A DNA stretch of 64,000 nucleotides from Pirellulaceae bacterium. Its GTDB lineage: Bacteria > Planctomycetota > Planctomycetia > Pirellulales > Pirellulaceae. The stretch covers positions 186,001 through 250,000 of the forward strand of contig JANQLU010000136.1 of NCBI GenBank assembly GCA_028280445.1, in the 5' to 3' direction. The translations under genes and the position numbers were made by a program. The notes below the pieces were generated by a model. That model saw only the letters and a program-made list of their open reading frames with translations. It made no database searches and was not told the origin of the DNA. Positions 1 to 9,195 of this stretch are shown in pieces; position 1 is the first letter of the stretch, and each line of letters starts with the position of its first letter.

Positions 1-627
1 GAAGTGAATATCGCTGGCATGGTCTTTAATGGCCAACAGCAGAACCATGTTTAACAATTTTCGCACAGGGGCGCTTTCGACCAACTCTGTAACATCACTG
101 AGGTTGATGGGGCCTTCCGCACCGATCTTGGCCGCGGCGTTCTTGAGCTCTTCGTCAGAATTCAGCTCCGAAATAATACTTTCGATACTTTCATTTTCAG
201 CGTTATAAAATTTGTCGATACCGCGCTGAATTTGAGTTTCCGTGGCAACCAACAAGCGAATTTCGTGTCCCACAAAACGCCGCAATTCATCTTGCATCGA
301 AAGATTTTGCGGGTCGCAGGTTGCCAACGTCAAAACATCATCGTTGAACTGCAGCGGCAGAACCCGGTAGAGTTGGGCCATCGCATCGGTCACTTTGTCG
401 CGGGCGTCTGCCGGCGGCGTAAAACCTTCGATGTCCACGGTCTGCATGCTGAATTGTTCGGCAAGCGCCTGAATCAATTGCTCATCGGAAACCAAACCCA
501 TGTCTTCGGCAATGCGGCCGATAAGCTGCCCTGGGTTTTGATTTTGTTCTTCGAGCAACATCTCCAACTGTTCATCAGTGATGAAACCAAGGTCGACAAA
601 AATTTGGCCGATTTTACGAATTGCCAT
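1..627 (-). CDS. PilB/GspE-family secretion ATPase, N-terminal part (cut by window edge)
   Basis: The reading frame starts at ATG 627 and stays open to base 1, giving 209 residues; the C-terminal ATPase core lies outside the window. The N-terminus is helical and of MshEN/GspE-N type (MAIRKIGQIFVDLGFITDEQ...), with a repeated 'LG-(hydrophobic)-DEQL' pattern. The last visible residues are ASDIHF, matching the start of the N2 domain that precedes Walker A in PilB/GspE enzymes. Family members hydrolyse ATP in the cytoplasm to drive assembly of type IV pili or type II secretion pseudopili. It is the third ATPase in a row on this strand, 61 bp downstream of pilT, so co-transcription is likely. Whether Walker A and the zinc motif are intact cannot be seen. 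Confidence 0.9.
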   Translation of the reverse strand, partial: MAIRKIGQIFVDLGFITDEQLEMLLEEQNQNPGQLIGRIAEDMGLVSDEQLIQALAEQFSMQTVDIEGFTPPADARDKVTDAMAQLYRVLPLQFNDDVLTLATCDPQNLSMQDELRRFVGHEIRLLVATETQIQRGIDKFYNAENESIESIISELNSDEELKNAAAKIGAEGPINLSDVTELVESAPVRKLLNMVLLLAIKDHASDIHF

Positions 628-688
628 TTTGCTTTTTACCCCTCATCCCCAAGTATCTGTCTCGTTCACCCTGGAACAGTTGACGCGA

Positions 689-1816
689 CTAAATTTCTTC
701 GACCAGATCGTCACCCATCGGTTCGATAATCTGATTTTCCTGGACTTGTCGTTTGTGAGTTGCGATCCGTCGGGCCAGTGAATCGGGATCGATGGCTTTG
801 CCTAACACATCTTCCATCTCCACTTTTTCATTGACCCAGTGATCAAACAAACAGTCATCCATCAAGTTCATTCCGAATTTGGCACCGGTTTGGATCGCCG
901 AATTGATCCGGAACGTTTTGTTTTCACGAATCAGGTTCGCCACCGCCGAAGTCACCACCAACGATTCGTAAGCGGCAATTCGCCCGCCACCAATGCGAGG
1001 CAGCAGTGTTTGAGCAAGTACGCCGATCAGCGAAGTCGAAAGCTGGGTTCGAATCTGGTCCTGCAGGTTTCCGGGAAACGCATCGATGATCCGGTTGACC
1101 GTTCCCTGAGCGCTATTGGTATGCAGCGTGCCAAATACGATATGCCCCGTTTCCGCAGCCGTAATCGCGGCTTCGATGGTTTCCAAGTCACGCATCTCAC
1201 CAACGAGAATCACATCGGGGTCTTGTCGCAGAGCACGCCGAATCGCTTCAGCAAAACTCGGTACATCAACGCCGACTTCGCGCTGATTAATGGTTGATTT
1301 TTTGTGATAGTGATAAAATTCAATCGGGTCTTCGATCGTGATGATATGGTGGTCGACACGTTCATTCATAAAGTTGACCAGACTGGCCAAGGTCGTACTT
1401 TTTCCCGAACCCGTGGGACCAGTGACCAAAATCAGACCGCGTGGCCGCATCACCAGCTTGGTGAACACCTCGGGCAAACCCAACTGCTCAGGTGTCAACA
1501 TCGTGGTTGGAATTTGCCGCAGCACCATCGCGATATTACCGCGCTGCTTGAAGATCGAAACACGAAATCTCGCTTTGTCGGCGTAAGCAAACCCAAAATC
1601 GCTACTTCCCGCCTCTTGCAATTCCCGCTGACAGCGCTCGGGCGAGATACTTTTCATCAGCGAAACAGTGTCATCGGGCTCCAGCGTTTTTGTCTCGAGT
1701 TTCCGCATTCGACCGTGCAGACGGAAAACCGGGGGTTGTCCGACGGTGATGTGAATATCACTGGCACCTTGCTTGACGCAAGCTTCCAGAAGTTTATCGA
1801 TTAATACAGTTGCCAT
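689..1816 (-). CDS. pilT: Type IV pilus retraction ATPase PilT
   Basis: This 375-residue protein is close to the usual PilT length. Landmarks in order: N-terminal PAS-like/N2 region with GASDIH (about 17-22), Walker A GPTGSGKS (133-140), Asp box IEDPIE (161-166), PilT-type segment AIRRALRQDPDVILVGEMRD (191-210, containing Walker B), and His box GTLHTNSA (229-236). No tetracysteine zinc motif is present, as expected for PilT and unlike PilB. Family knowledge: it powers pilus depolymerisation, twitching and DNA uptake. The C-terminus has an acidic extension (ends DDLVEEI). It sits between two assembly-type ATPases on the same strand, which suggests a single pilus locus. ATG 1816 is the natural start. 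Confidence 0.95.
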   Translation of the reverse strand: MATVLIDKLLEACVKQGASDIHITVGQPPVFRLHGRMRKLETKTLEPDDTVSLMKSISPERCQRELQEAGSSDFGFAYADKARFRVSIFKQRGNIAMVLRQIPTTMLTPEQLGLPEVFTKLVMRPRGLILVTGPTGSGKSTTLASLVNFMNERVDHHIITIEDPIEFYHYHKKSTINQREVGVDVPSFAEAIRRALRQDPDVILVGEMRDLETIEAAITAAETGHIVFGTLHTNSAQGTVNRIIDAFPGNLQDQIRTQLSTSLIGVLAQTLLPRIGGGRIAAYESLVVTSAVANLIRENKTFRINSAIQTGAKFGMNLMDDCLFDHWVNEKVEMEDVLGKAIDPDSLARRIATHKRQVQENQIIEPMGDDLVEEI

Positions 1817-2076
1817 TATCTAAAACCGTTGTTGGAGGACCGAACTTCAAAGTTTGCTCAACGTTAGCACGAGCGCATCAGACACTCATACTCGACGAAT
1901 GTTAAATTTGTAAAAAGAGATTCTGTTGTTTTAGGGGCTCTCAGATTACGTGAACTCGAAGTGGTTTGAGGAGGGAAATATCGATATTTATAAATTTCGC
2001 TTGCTCAAATGGCGGTAGATTATTGCGTGGATTTTGCACCACGCCAAATTCAGGGAGTCGAAAACAAGATTCCGGC

Positions 2077-3810
2077 TCACCGCAATTCGTCCTGTTCGGT
2101 TCGTTTGGCAACCCGAAATACCTCTTCGAACGTTGAAATTCCCTGCAGCACTTTGTCAATGCCGTCGTAGAACAACGTTTTCATATCCTTTTTCTCAATC
2201 GCATATTTTCGAATGTCCGTCGTTGTCGCGTTGCGGAAGATCATTTCCCGCACTTTGGTGTCGATCAGCAGCAATTCGTAAATCCCGATACGGCCCCGAT
2301 ACCCCGTTTTATTACACGCGTTGCAACCACGGCCCTTCATAAAGTTGGCAGATTCGACCTGCTCGTCCGTCAATCCAACCTCTCGAATTACCCCTTCTGG
2401 AGGGGTATGCTTGCGGCGACACTTGGAACAATTTGTCCGGACCAATCGTTGGGCCAAGATCGCGACAACACTACTTGCCACCAAATATCCTGGAACTCCC
2501 ATATCGACCATGCGTGTAATAGCACTAGGCGCATCGTTCGTATGTAGTGTACTAAATACCAAGTGTCCAGTCAAACTGGCCTGGATTCCCATCGAAACCG
2601 TCTCCGCATCGCGCATTTCGCCGACGAGGATGATATTTGGAGCTTGGCGGAGCATCGAACGAATAATTCGTGCAAAATCTAACCCAATCTTGTGCTTCAC
2701 TTCGACCTGATTGATCCCCGGCAAATAGTATTCGACCGGATCTTCGGCAGTAATGATTTTTCGGTCTGGGCGGTTTAGGGTGTTTAGAGCGGCATACAGC
2801 GTCGTCGTTTTTCCAGACCCCGTTGGGCCGGTCACCAGAATAATTCCATTGGGACGGCGGATCAGGTTCTGGAACGTTTTGAATGTTTTTTCTGAGAATC
2901 CGAGCTGCCGAACGCCAATTTTGATATTGTCCTTGTCCAACAGCCTCATCACAGCAGATTGGCCGTGGTTGGTCGGAATGACACTGACCCGTAGGTCCAA
3001 TTCCTTTTCACCGACCGAAATCTTGATCCGCCCGTCCTGAGGTCGGCGTCGCTCAGCGATGTCAATGTTGGCCAAAATCTTGATCCGAGAGATCACGGCT
3101 CCCAGCTGACGTCGTGGCAACACGTCCCGTTCGTGCAAAACACCATCGATTCGATACCGAATGCGAACGCGGTCCTCAAACGGTTCAACATGAATATCTG
3201 AAGCGCGAAGCTGTACGGCTTCGGTAATCATCAATTTGACGAGCCGGACGATCGGAGCACTGTGTTCATCCGTCGCTTCCTCGTCGCCGTCCATCTGATC
3301 GGCTTCGGTTTCTGTGAAATCGATCGCAGTATCGGTGAATTCTTGCAAAATCGAGTCAGCAGATTCTCCCTCGACCTGTCCATAGACGCGGTTGATCGTA
3401 TCGACAATTTGAGCACGCGGTGAAAGTGCGACAGAGATATCCCTATTAAGAATAAACCGCAGGTTTTCAAGCGTTTGAACGTCGGACGGGTCGCTCATCA
3501 GAATTCGCAAACGTCCGTCCTCTTCTTTGAAAGGCAACACGATGTTTTCCCGCGCCACCGACTCGGGGACGATTTCGATCAGGTTTTCGGGGATCGAAAC
3601 GTCGTTCAAATCGACGTACTCAAGGTTCGTCTCGGCGGCAACGGCCTGCATCACCTCTTCGCCCGTTGCGTAACCCAATTTGACCAATTCGTCTGCAACG
3701 CTTCCGCCGGTTTCACGTGATCGCTGTTCTGCTTCTCGAAGCTGCTCGGGACCAATAATTTTTTCATCGATCAATTGTTTGGCAAAACCGTTTTTTGCTA
3801 CTGACGCCAT
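2077..3810 (-). CDS. PilB/GspE-type assembly ATPase
   Basis: 577 residues, the normal length for PilB/GspE. Residues 1-150 form the helical MshEN-type N-terminal domain (DEKIIGPEQL..., KLGYATGEEV). Then come ASDIH (203-207), Walker A GPTGSGKT (328-335), Asp box AEDPVE (355-360), Walker B IILVGE (393-398), His box TLHTND (421-426) and the tetracysteine zinc motif (C461, C464, C496, C499) typical of assembly ATPases. An acidic linker (about 165-185) separates the N-domain from N2. The protein drives pilin or pseudopilin polymerisation at the inner membrane. It is the first gene of the three-ATPase run, with 260 bp to pilT. Without the adjacent pilC/pilM-type genes I cannot say whether it serves a pilus or a type II secretion system. 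Confidence 0.93.
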   Translation of the reverse strand: MASVAKNGFAKQLIDEKIIGPEQLREAEQRSRETGGSVADELVKLGYATGEEVMQAVAAETNLEYVDLNDVSIPENLIEIVPESVARENIVLPFKEEDGRLRILMSDPSDVQTLENLRFILNRDISVALSPRAQIVDTINRVYGQVEGESADSILQEFTDTAIDFTETEADQMDGDEEATDEHSAPIVRLVKLMITEAVQLRASDIHVEPFEDRVRIRYRIDGVLHERDVLPRRQLGAVISRIKILANIDIAERRRPQDGRIKISVGEKELDLRVSVIPTNHGQSAVMRLLDKDNIKIGVRQLGFSEKTFKTFQNLIRRPNGIILVTGPTGSGKTTTLYAALNTLNRPDRKIITAEDPVEYYLPGINQVEVKHKIGLDFARIIRSMLRQAPNIILVGEMRDAETVSMGIQASLTGHLVFSTLHTNDAPSAITRMVDMGVPGYLVASSVVAILAQRLVRTNCSKCRRKHTPPEGVIREVGLTDEQVESANFMKGRGCNACNKTGYRGRIGIYELLLIDTKVREMIFRNATTTDIRKYAIEKKDMKTLFYDGIDKVLQGISTFEEVFRVAKRTEQDELR

Positions 3811-4101
3811 ACTGCACTCACTTTAAAGTTTCCAATTCGACAGGATAGAGTTGGAAGTAGACAAGCGGTTACCAAAGCAACTCGACTCTGCCCAAAGCAG
3901 AGAAAGACACCTCCATCGGTGCATCCCAAGCCACATTCGCCCCCGCGTAATGACATTTTTATTATATCTATAATTTCGGCAAAAATCGATCGGATTTCGG
4001 GGGAACAAGCACCAGTTGAAGCATGTTTTGAACTCCGTTGATATTCCGGTCAGTCGAGTTACAACTGTTATTCCGACAACCGGACTCGAGGTCCAACCGC
4101 C

Positions 4102-5418
4102 CTATTTTTCCCCTTTTCCAATCGCGTACAAGCCTTCGAAGGTTCTGAGGTAAATCCGCCCGTCAGTGAAAACGGGTGAGGCAGAAATCGGTTCCTTCAT
4201 GTCGTTTTGGGCCACAATTTCAAACTCCTTGCCGGCTTTGACGACCGTTACCAAGCCCTTTCGCGAAATCAAGAAGATATGTCCATCGGCATAAACCGGC
4301 GACGCTCGGTGTCTGCCCGAACTGGTTCGTTCCTTGTAATGCTGTTCTCCGGTTTTGGCATCCAGACAGTGCAGGATACCGTTTTCACGGTAGAGGTAGA
4401 CCAGTCCGTCGTGAATCACGGGGGATGGAACATCCGGTGTATCCCGCTCGGTTTTCCAGAGAATGGCTGACTCCTTGTCCGTCACATCACCTTTGAGATT
4501 CGGATTGAGTGCGAGAACAGGTCCATTTTTTGCCGACGGGACGACGATCATCCCGGGAACACAAACAGGTGAGGCGACAAACCGCAAAAACGGGTTGTAG
4601 CGTGCTTTCTGCAGCCCGCCGCAGCGCCAGATCTCGTCGCCGTTGCTCAAATCGTGGGCGGTAATGTAGTCCGCACCGTGAACTAACAGATAGGCACGCT
4701 CTTTGTCCCGATAAATGATCGGTGACGTGTAAGAGTGTTTGTTTTCCATAGTCGCTTCGGTTTTGCGTTTATGTTTCCATTTTTCTTTGCCGGATTTAGC
4801 CTCCAGTGCAACCACCCAGCCTTCGCTGGTCGATGTCCTGTCTCGCATCACACCATGAACCAGTTGCAGATACAAAACCCCTTTGTCGAGAACTGGCGTC
4901 GAAGTCATCCCGAATTGAATCGAGAACCGGCCATATTCGTCTTGCAGTTTTTTGCTCCAGACTTTTTTGCCTTCGACGGTAAAACAGACCAGCGTCCCAT
5001 CGCACATCATCGCCCAAACGTGTTTTCCATCTGTGCTGGGAGATGGTGACGCATAATTGCCTTCGTCGACCCGCACATTGCGATTGCCTTTGCTGATCAC
5101 CTGTTCCCACGCTTTTTTACCGTCCGTGGTGAAACAGATAAGCAATAATTCCCGTTTGTCATTGGCCGAAGTCAAAAATATCTGGTCGCCCCAAATCACT
5201 GGCGTTGAACCGGCGGGTCCCGGCAGATCCACTCGCCAAGCAACGTTTTCGGATTTGCTCCATTTGGTCGGAACCGATTTTGCGTTACTCACTCCATTGT
5301 TATTTGGGCCGCGCCAATGAGGCCAGTTTTTTTGTTCCGCTTGAGCCGACGCGAGCGTTGGCAAGGTCTGAAAGATCACGGCCAAACTGAGGGCCAACGA
5401 CAGGGCTGTCCATTTCAT
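4102..5418 (-). CDS. Secreted PQQ-repeat beta-propeller protein
   Basis: I place the start at ATG 5418, which gives a clean signal peptide (MKWTALSLALSLAVIFQ... ending near ASAQA), rather than 25 codons upstream. The mature protein begins with WPHWRGPNNNGVS, a hallmark of planctomycete PQQ-like/BamB-like propellers. It contains repeated blades such as STPVIWGDQIFL, ASPVCVPGMIVV, PSPVIHDGLVYL and ASPVYADGHIFL, each ending in a 'G-x-(hydrophobic)-Y-L' strand. The length (438 residues) fits a single seven- or eight-bladed propeller. The usual annotation is outer membrane protein assembly factor BamB family or quinoprotein; no enzymatic residues can be assigned. It stands alone between the pilus ATPase locus and the divergently transcribed UbiB-like gene. 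Substrate and role are unknown. Confidence 0.9.
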   Translation of the reverse strand: MKWTALSLALSLAVIFQTLPTLASAQAEQKNWPHWRGPNNNGVSNAKSVPTKWSKSENVAWRVDLPGPAGSTPVIWGDQIFLTSANDKRELLLICFTTDGKKAWEQVISKGNRNVRVDEGNYASPSPSTDGKHVWAMMCDGTLVCFTVEGKKVWSKKLQDEYGRFSIQFGMTSTPVLDKGVLYLQLVHGVMRDRTSTSEGWVVALEAKSGKEKWKHKRKTEATMENKHSYTSPIIYRDKERAYLLVHGADYITAHDLSNGDEIWRCGGLQKARYNPFLRFVASPVCVPGMIVVPSAKNGPVLALNPNLKGDVTDKESAILWKTERDTPDVPSPVIHDGLVYLYRENGILHCLDAKTGEQHYKERTSSGRHRASPVYADGHIFLISRKGLVTVVKAGKEFEIVAQNDMKEPISASPVFTDGRIYLRTFEGLYAIGKGEK

Positions 5419-5698
5419 TTGGCGATTTGGCTTGCAAGTGCAGAGGGTATTGATGGAACAAATCATCATCAAATTCCTTGGGTTTGTTTTCACGGTCTCG
5501 GATTGATTTTGAGCGGAGCTTCAAGTTTGACCACTTGGAAAACGATGGTCAAGTTTGGCAAATCGTCAGGATAGGTGGGCTGGGCTGCCTGGCATCCGCA
5601 CAAGTTTTTGAATAAACCGGCCGGACGAGCGAAATGAAAGTGGATTTGGGTCATAATAGACTGGAATTACGCGTCTGCTGTTTGTTATTTGAGATTTC

Positions 5699-7396
5699 AT
5701 GAAAGCGTCACTGCCGTCCATCCCGCAACTCTATCGCAATGTGCGACGCGTTACCGAAGTACTTTCGATATTGAGCAAGTACGGGTTGGCAGGCTGGCTC
5801 AGTCGAATCAACATCGATTTTATCCGTGATCGGTTAAAAACAGCCAACGGCGAAATCCTCGCACGCCAGAGTTTGCCCGCCCGTGTACGATTGGCACTGA
5901 CCGAGTTGGGCCCGACATTTATCAAACTGGGACAGTTGCTCAGTACACGACCCGACGTCGTTGGACTGCCACTGGCCGAAGAACTCACGAAACTCCAGGC
6001 CGATGTCCCTGCTGATGATTTTGACAAAGTCCAGGAAATCATCGAACAAGATCAAAACTGCAAACTAACGGATATCTTTTCCGATTTCGAAGAAACACCG
6101 ATTGCTTCGGCATCGATCGGGCAAGTCCATCGCGCCAAACTGTTGGACGGCAGTCCGGTCGTGGTCAAAGTTCAGCATCATGGGATCAACCGTGTCGTCG
6201 ATACCGACCTGGAGATCCTGGCGGGTTTGTCTCAGTTGGCTGCGATTGTTGACGAATTCAAACCTTATCAGCCGGTACAACTGGCCAAAGAAATGGCGCG
6301 AACGATGAAGGCCGAGCTGGATTTCGATCGGGAATGCCGAAATATCCAACAGTTTCGCACCATGTTCCAAAACGACCGAACCATCATCATTCCCGAACCG
6401 GTCGTGGACCGGTGCTCGCCACGTGTGTTAACCATGCGGCAACTGGAAGGTCACAAATTGTCGGAGTCCGAACAATTCGGATTGAACGCAGGCCAATTGG
6501 AAAAACTGGCTCGCCGCGGCGCCAACGCTTACCTAAAAATGATTTTTGAGCATGGTTTTTACCACGCCGATCCGCACCCGGGAAACATTTTGATCTGTGA
6601 TCGATCGCTGGGTTTGCTCGATTTCGGGATGGTGGGGCGATTGAGCGAATCAATGCGTGAAGACATCGAATCAATTTTGATGGCGATTGTGACGCGCGAC
6701 GTTCCGTTGTTGAGTGCGATTATTCGCCGGCTCGGCGATTGTCCGTTGGAATTGGACGAAGCGAGTTTTTCAAATGATCTAGCCGATTTTGTGGGACAGT
6801 ACTCAACCCAGGAGTTGTCGCATTTCGATATGAGCGGCGCGCTGACTGATTTTATTTCCATTGTCAGACGATACAGGATCACGCTGCCTAAAGAAGTCTC
6901 GATGCTGGTCAAAGTGCTAGTGACACTGGAGGGTTCGGCGCGCCTGTTGAATCCGCAATTCAGCTTGATGGAAATCATGCGGCCGTATCAACGCATCCTG
7001 ATGCTCAAACGTTTGAGTCCCACACGGCAATTTCGAAAATTCCGCCGGTTTTATCTGCAACTTGAGCAACTGGCCGATCAAACACCTCAACGAGTCTCCA
7101 ATATTTTGGAGCAGATTCAAAAAGGCAAATTTGACGTTCACCTCGATCATCGGCGGTTGGGACCCACAGTCAATCGATTGGTGCTGGGAATGATGACCAG
7201 CGCGCTGTTTTTGGGTTCTTCGTTTTTACTCAGCTACAAAGTACCGCCGCTGTTGTTTCCCAATCTCAGTCCCGAGGCAACCGGAATTAATAATCTTTCG
7301 ATTCTCGGACTGACGGGCTGCATTGTCAGCATTATGTTGGGCGTCCGCTTGCTTTGGGCCATTCGCAAAAGCGGGAATTTGGATCAAAAAGAGTAG
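5699..7396 (+). CDS. UbiB/ABC1/AarF-family atypical kinase
   Basis: 565 residues with every hallmark of the UbiB atypical kinase family: the KxGQ motif (FIKLGQ, 75-79), the alanine-rich nucleotide loop ASASIGQVH (136-144), catalytic-loop HADPHPGN (289-296) and DFG (308-310). The C-terminus has two hydrophobic segments (about 497-520 and 535-558), the usual membrane anchor. Family members act in ubiquinone or other isoprenoid lipid biosynthesis and homeostasis, with ATPase/kinase-like activity. No ubi or men genes are nearby, so the lipid substrate is unknown. The start at ATG 5699 places the family N-terminus correctly. The downstream small gene converges on it. Confidence 0.95.
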   Translation: MKASLPSIPQLYRNVRRVTEVLSILSKYGLAGWLSRINIDFIRDRLKTANGEILARQSLPARVRLALTELGPTFIKLGQLLSTRPDVVGLPLAEELTKLQADVPADDFDKVQEIIEQDQNCKLTDIFSDFEETPIASASIGQVHRAKLLDGSPVVVKVQHHGINRVVDTDLEILAGLSQLAAIVDEFKPYQPVQLAKEMARTMKAELDFDRECRNIQQFRTMFQNDRTIIIPEPVVDRCSPRVLTMRQLEGHKLSESEQFGLNAGQLEKLARRGANAYLKMIFEHGFYHADPHPGNILICDRSLGLLDFGMVGRLSESMREDIESILMAIVTRDVPLLSAIIRRLGDCPLELDEASFSNDLADFVGQYSTQELSHFDMSGALTDFISIVRRYRITLPKEVSMLVKVLVTLEGSARLLNPQFSLMEIMRPYQRILMLKRLSPTRQFRKFRRFYLQLEQLADQTPQRVSNILEQIQKGKFDVHLDHRRLGPTVNRLVLGMMTSALFLGSSFLLSYKVPPLLFPNLSPEATGINNLSILGLTGCIVSIMLGVRLLWAIRKSGNLDQKE

Positions 7397-7428
7397 CGAA
7401 AGAAAGTGTCGATTGCGATCGATTCGCA

Positions 7429-7650
7429 TCAAGCGGCATTTCGCTGTTTGTCTGTGGCTGCCGATTCCGCGGATTCAGCCGTTTTCTCAGTCTCTCGGTT
7501 TTGCAGATACAGCTCGATCAATTGTTCGATACGAAATGTCAACTCGTCGAGCTTCTGCAGCACGTCGTCCTGTCGAGCATCCAGTTGATCAATCAGCGCA
7601 AGTTGTTCAGGTTGAATTTCGCTCAGCAGTTGTAGTTGATCGTCGGCCAT
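7429..7650 (-). CDS. Small helical hypothetical protein
   Basis: 73 residues from ATG 7650. Residues 5-55 are almost entirely heptad-patterned (LLSEIQPEQLALIDQLDARQ, VLQKLDELTFRIEQLIELY), predicting a coiled coil. The tail is rich in Glu, Ala and Thr. Codon use resembles the neighbouring genes, and it ends 32 bp from the convergent UbiB gene. I recognise no family; similar short coiled-coil proteins are common in planctomycetes. It could bind another helical protein, but nothing here shows which. Confidence 0.6.
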   Translation of the reverse strand: MADDQLQLLSEIQPEQLALIDQLDARQDDVLQKLDELTFRIEQLIELYLQNRETEKTAESAESAATDKQRNAA

Positions 7651-8100
7651 AAAAATGCTTGATGTTTGCAGATGGGGTTCGACACAGAATTACTCATTCA
7701 GCATCGGAGCCAGGGCCATTCAATCGGAGCACATCGATTTCGATTTACTGTCATATGGGTTGTGTCGGCGGTTTGAATCAGGTTGAGATTACGGATTAGG
7801 CAGATTCAACATCTACGTTCGTGAATCCAAATGTTCGTTTTTTTGACAGGATGAACAGGATTTGTTTGGGTAAGAAAACTCTGTGTGATCCTTTGATCCT
7901 GTCTAATTTCAGGGAAAAGGGTTGAGTTACCCTTAAATATTCCCGAAAATTAGCAAAAAGCGGTCCTTGGCAACTAGATTTTTAGGCTAGACAAACAGAT
8001 TACTGGATTTGTAGAATTGTTAGCTTCGCGCAGCGTCCCTCGGCGGGTAATTGGTCGTCTTTGGGCGGTTTTGTGATTTAGTGTCCGCGAAAGAATCATC
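7651..8100. other. Intergenic region, no gene seen
   Basis: This AT-richer stretch lies between two small genes. Only short accidental frames occur and none has a convincing ribosome binding site. It probably holds the promoter of rpsU, but I cannot place -35/-10 boxes with confidence. Confidence 0.5.
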
Positions 8101-8165
8101 ACCCGAAGCATCAGCGAGGGACCACGTTTTTAAACGAATTCTGGTCCCTCGCTGACGCTTCGGGT
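8101..8165. repeat. Palindromic repeat, family B, copy 1
   Basis: Left arm 8101-8124 and right arm 8142-8165 are inverted copies with one mismatch in 24, separated by a 17-base loop. The arm reads ACCCGAAGCATCAGCGAGGG followed by ACCA. Related inverted repeats occur at 23468-23536, 24682-24748 and 52622-52706. It lies just upstream of rpsU. Confidence 0.85.
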
Positions 8166-8232
8166 TGCGATTTAGAACGACAACACGCAATCGCGACCCA
8201 TTGGGCATTTTTCGAACATTTTTGGAGGAGTA

Positions 8233-8430
8233 ATGGTAAAACTGTTGGTACGTGAGAAAGAGTCAATTCAGGAGGCGGTTCGTCGATTCCGCAAATTGGT
8301 TGAACGTAGCGGAATCAAAAAAGAAATGCGACGGCGAGAGTATTATGAAAAACCCAGTGAGACCAATCGTCGCGCTCGATTGAGAGCTGAGCGTCGTGCA
8401 CGTCGCGCCCGGATGCTGGCCAACCGCTAA
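8233..8430 (+). CDS. rpsU: 30S ribosomal protein bS21
   Basis: 65 residues with the bS21 pattern: N-terminal VKLLVREKESIQEAVRRFRK, then a basic helical C-terminus (KKEMRRREYYEKPSETNRR... ending in many Arg). It is part of the 30S subunit and helps base-pairing with mRNA leaders during initiation. A good Shine-Dalgarno GGAGGAG lies at 8224-8230, immediately before ATG 8233; the short spacing is slightly unusual. The gene is alone, with a terminator right after it, so it is probably monocistronic. Confidence 0.95.
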   Translation: MVKLLVREKESIQEAVRRFRKLVERSGIKKEMRRREYYEKPSETNRRARLRAERRARRARMLANR

Positions 8431-8448
8431 GGCAAAAAAATAGCTTGC

Positions 8449-8475
8449 AACGGAACTTCAGGTTCCGTTTTTTTT
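8449..8475 (+). terminator. Rho-independent terminator of rpsU
   Basis: An 8-bp stem (AACGGAAC 8449-8456 with GTTCCGTT 8462-8469) closes a 5-base loop and runs into an unbroken T tract. It lies 19 bases after the rpsU stop codon. Confidence 0.9.
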
Positions 8476-8531
8476 ATGCGCGTTTGCAGGGGCCTGTTCC
8501 TACCGGCCAATCCAACATTCCAACTAACCGG

Positions 8532-8939
8532 TCAATTTGCCGGGTGACCGACTGGCATTCGTGAAAATTTTGGCGAAGGCATCAATGAATGCGTTTCGGT
8601 TCGAGCCAGTGCTTTGAGCTGGCTTTGTGAGAGCATTCCCAGATCAACGACGATTTGATCAATGCTGCGACGGGTCGTGTCTTGGATTTTGCGAATTTCC
8701 TCGATTTGTTCGTCGTTCAAAATCCCCAATTTTTTGGCCACAACGCAAAATGTTAGACCGGCAGATTCGTCGATAAACTGCATCGCCTGCTGCGCCTGTT
8801 GCACGGTCACAAAATTGTAACTCAGTGCAATCGCAATTGCCGGTGACGCGCTAGCTTCATGATTTTCAATGAGCTCGACAAATTGAGCAGTCGAAATCAC
8901 TTCGGTGTCGAGGAGTTGGAGTGCAAGCCGTAGTCCCAT
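8532..8939 (-). CDS. Stand-alone GspE-N/MshEN-like helical protein (hypothetical)
   Basis: The frame opens at ATG 9047, but I favour ATG 8939 (135 residues), because the extra 36 residues have no recognisable pattern and no Shine-Dalgarno. The protein is helical. Its C-terminal half (KKLGILNDEQIEEIRKIQ...VVDLGMLSQSQLKAL) repeats the 'LG-(hydrophobic)-(D/S)-x-(E/S)-Q-(hydrophobic)' pattern seen in the N-terminal domains of the two assembly ATPases at the left of this window (DLGFITDEQLEML, DMGLVSDEQLIQAL). No ATPase core follows. The resemblance suggests an isolated MshEN-type domain, a fold that in some ATPases binds cyclic-di-GMP. That function is inference only. Confidence 0.65.
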   Translation of the reverse strand: MGLRLALQLLDTEVISTAQFVELIENHEASASPAIAIALSYNFVTVQQAQQAMQFIDESAGLTFCVVAKKLGILNDEQIEEIRKIQDTTRRSIDQIVVDLGMLSQSQLKALARTETHSLMPSPKFSRMPVGHPAN

Positions 8940-9195
8940 GACCTGGTACCTGTGTATTCGTAAAAAATTGGTGATTGCGGCAACATCCAAGATTAGGTCA
9001 TTGTTGCAACTGCCAGAGATTGTTTTGCTAGAAAAACGCAAAGCCATTGAGATGGAGCAGGGGTTTCCTATTTACCGGTAGCGTATCAGTTGTTCGGGTT
9101 CTGAGGATTGAGTTGATAAACCGGCAATCTTTGAAACATTTTGAGTCCAGGTTTCAACGTGAACGTTTCAAATGTCGTAACACGTAACCTAGGGT

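Noticed and set aside
3823..4008. 61-codon frame upstream of the assembly ATPase
   Set aside because: No Shine-Dalgarno, odd composition (Trp/Cys-rich), and it occupies the likely promoter region.
8020..8208. 62-codon frame on the minus strand containing NPKRQRGTRI...SLADASG
   Set aside because: It is the translation of a family B palindrome. This peptide type is a well-known spurious product of planctomycete repeats.
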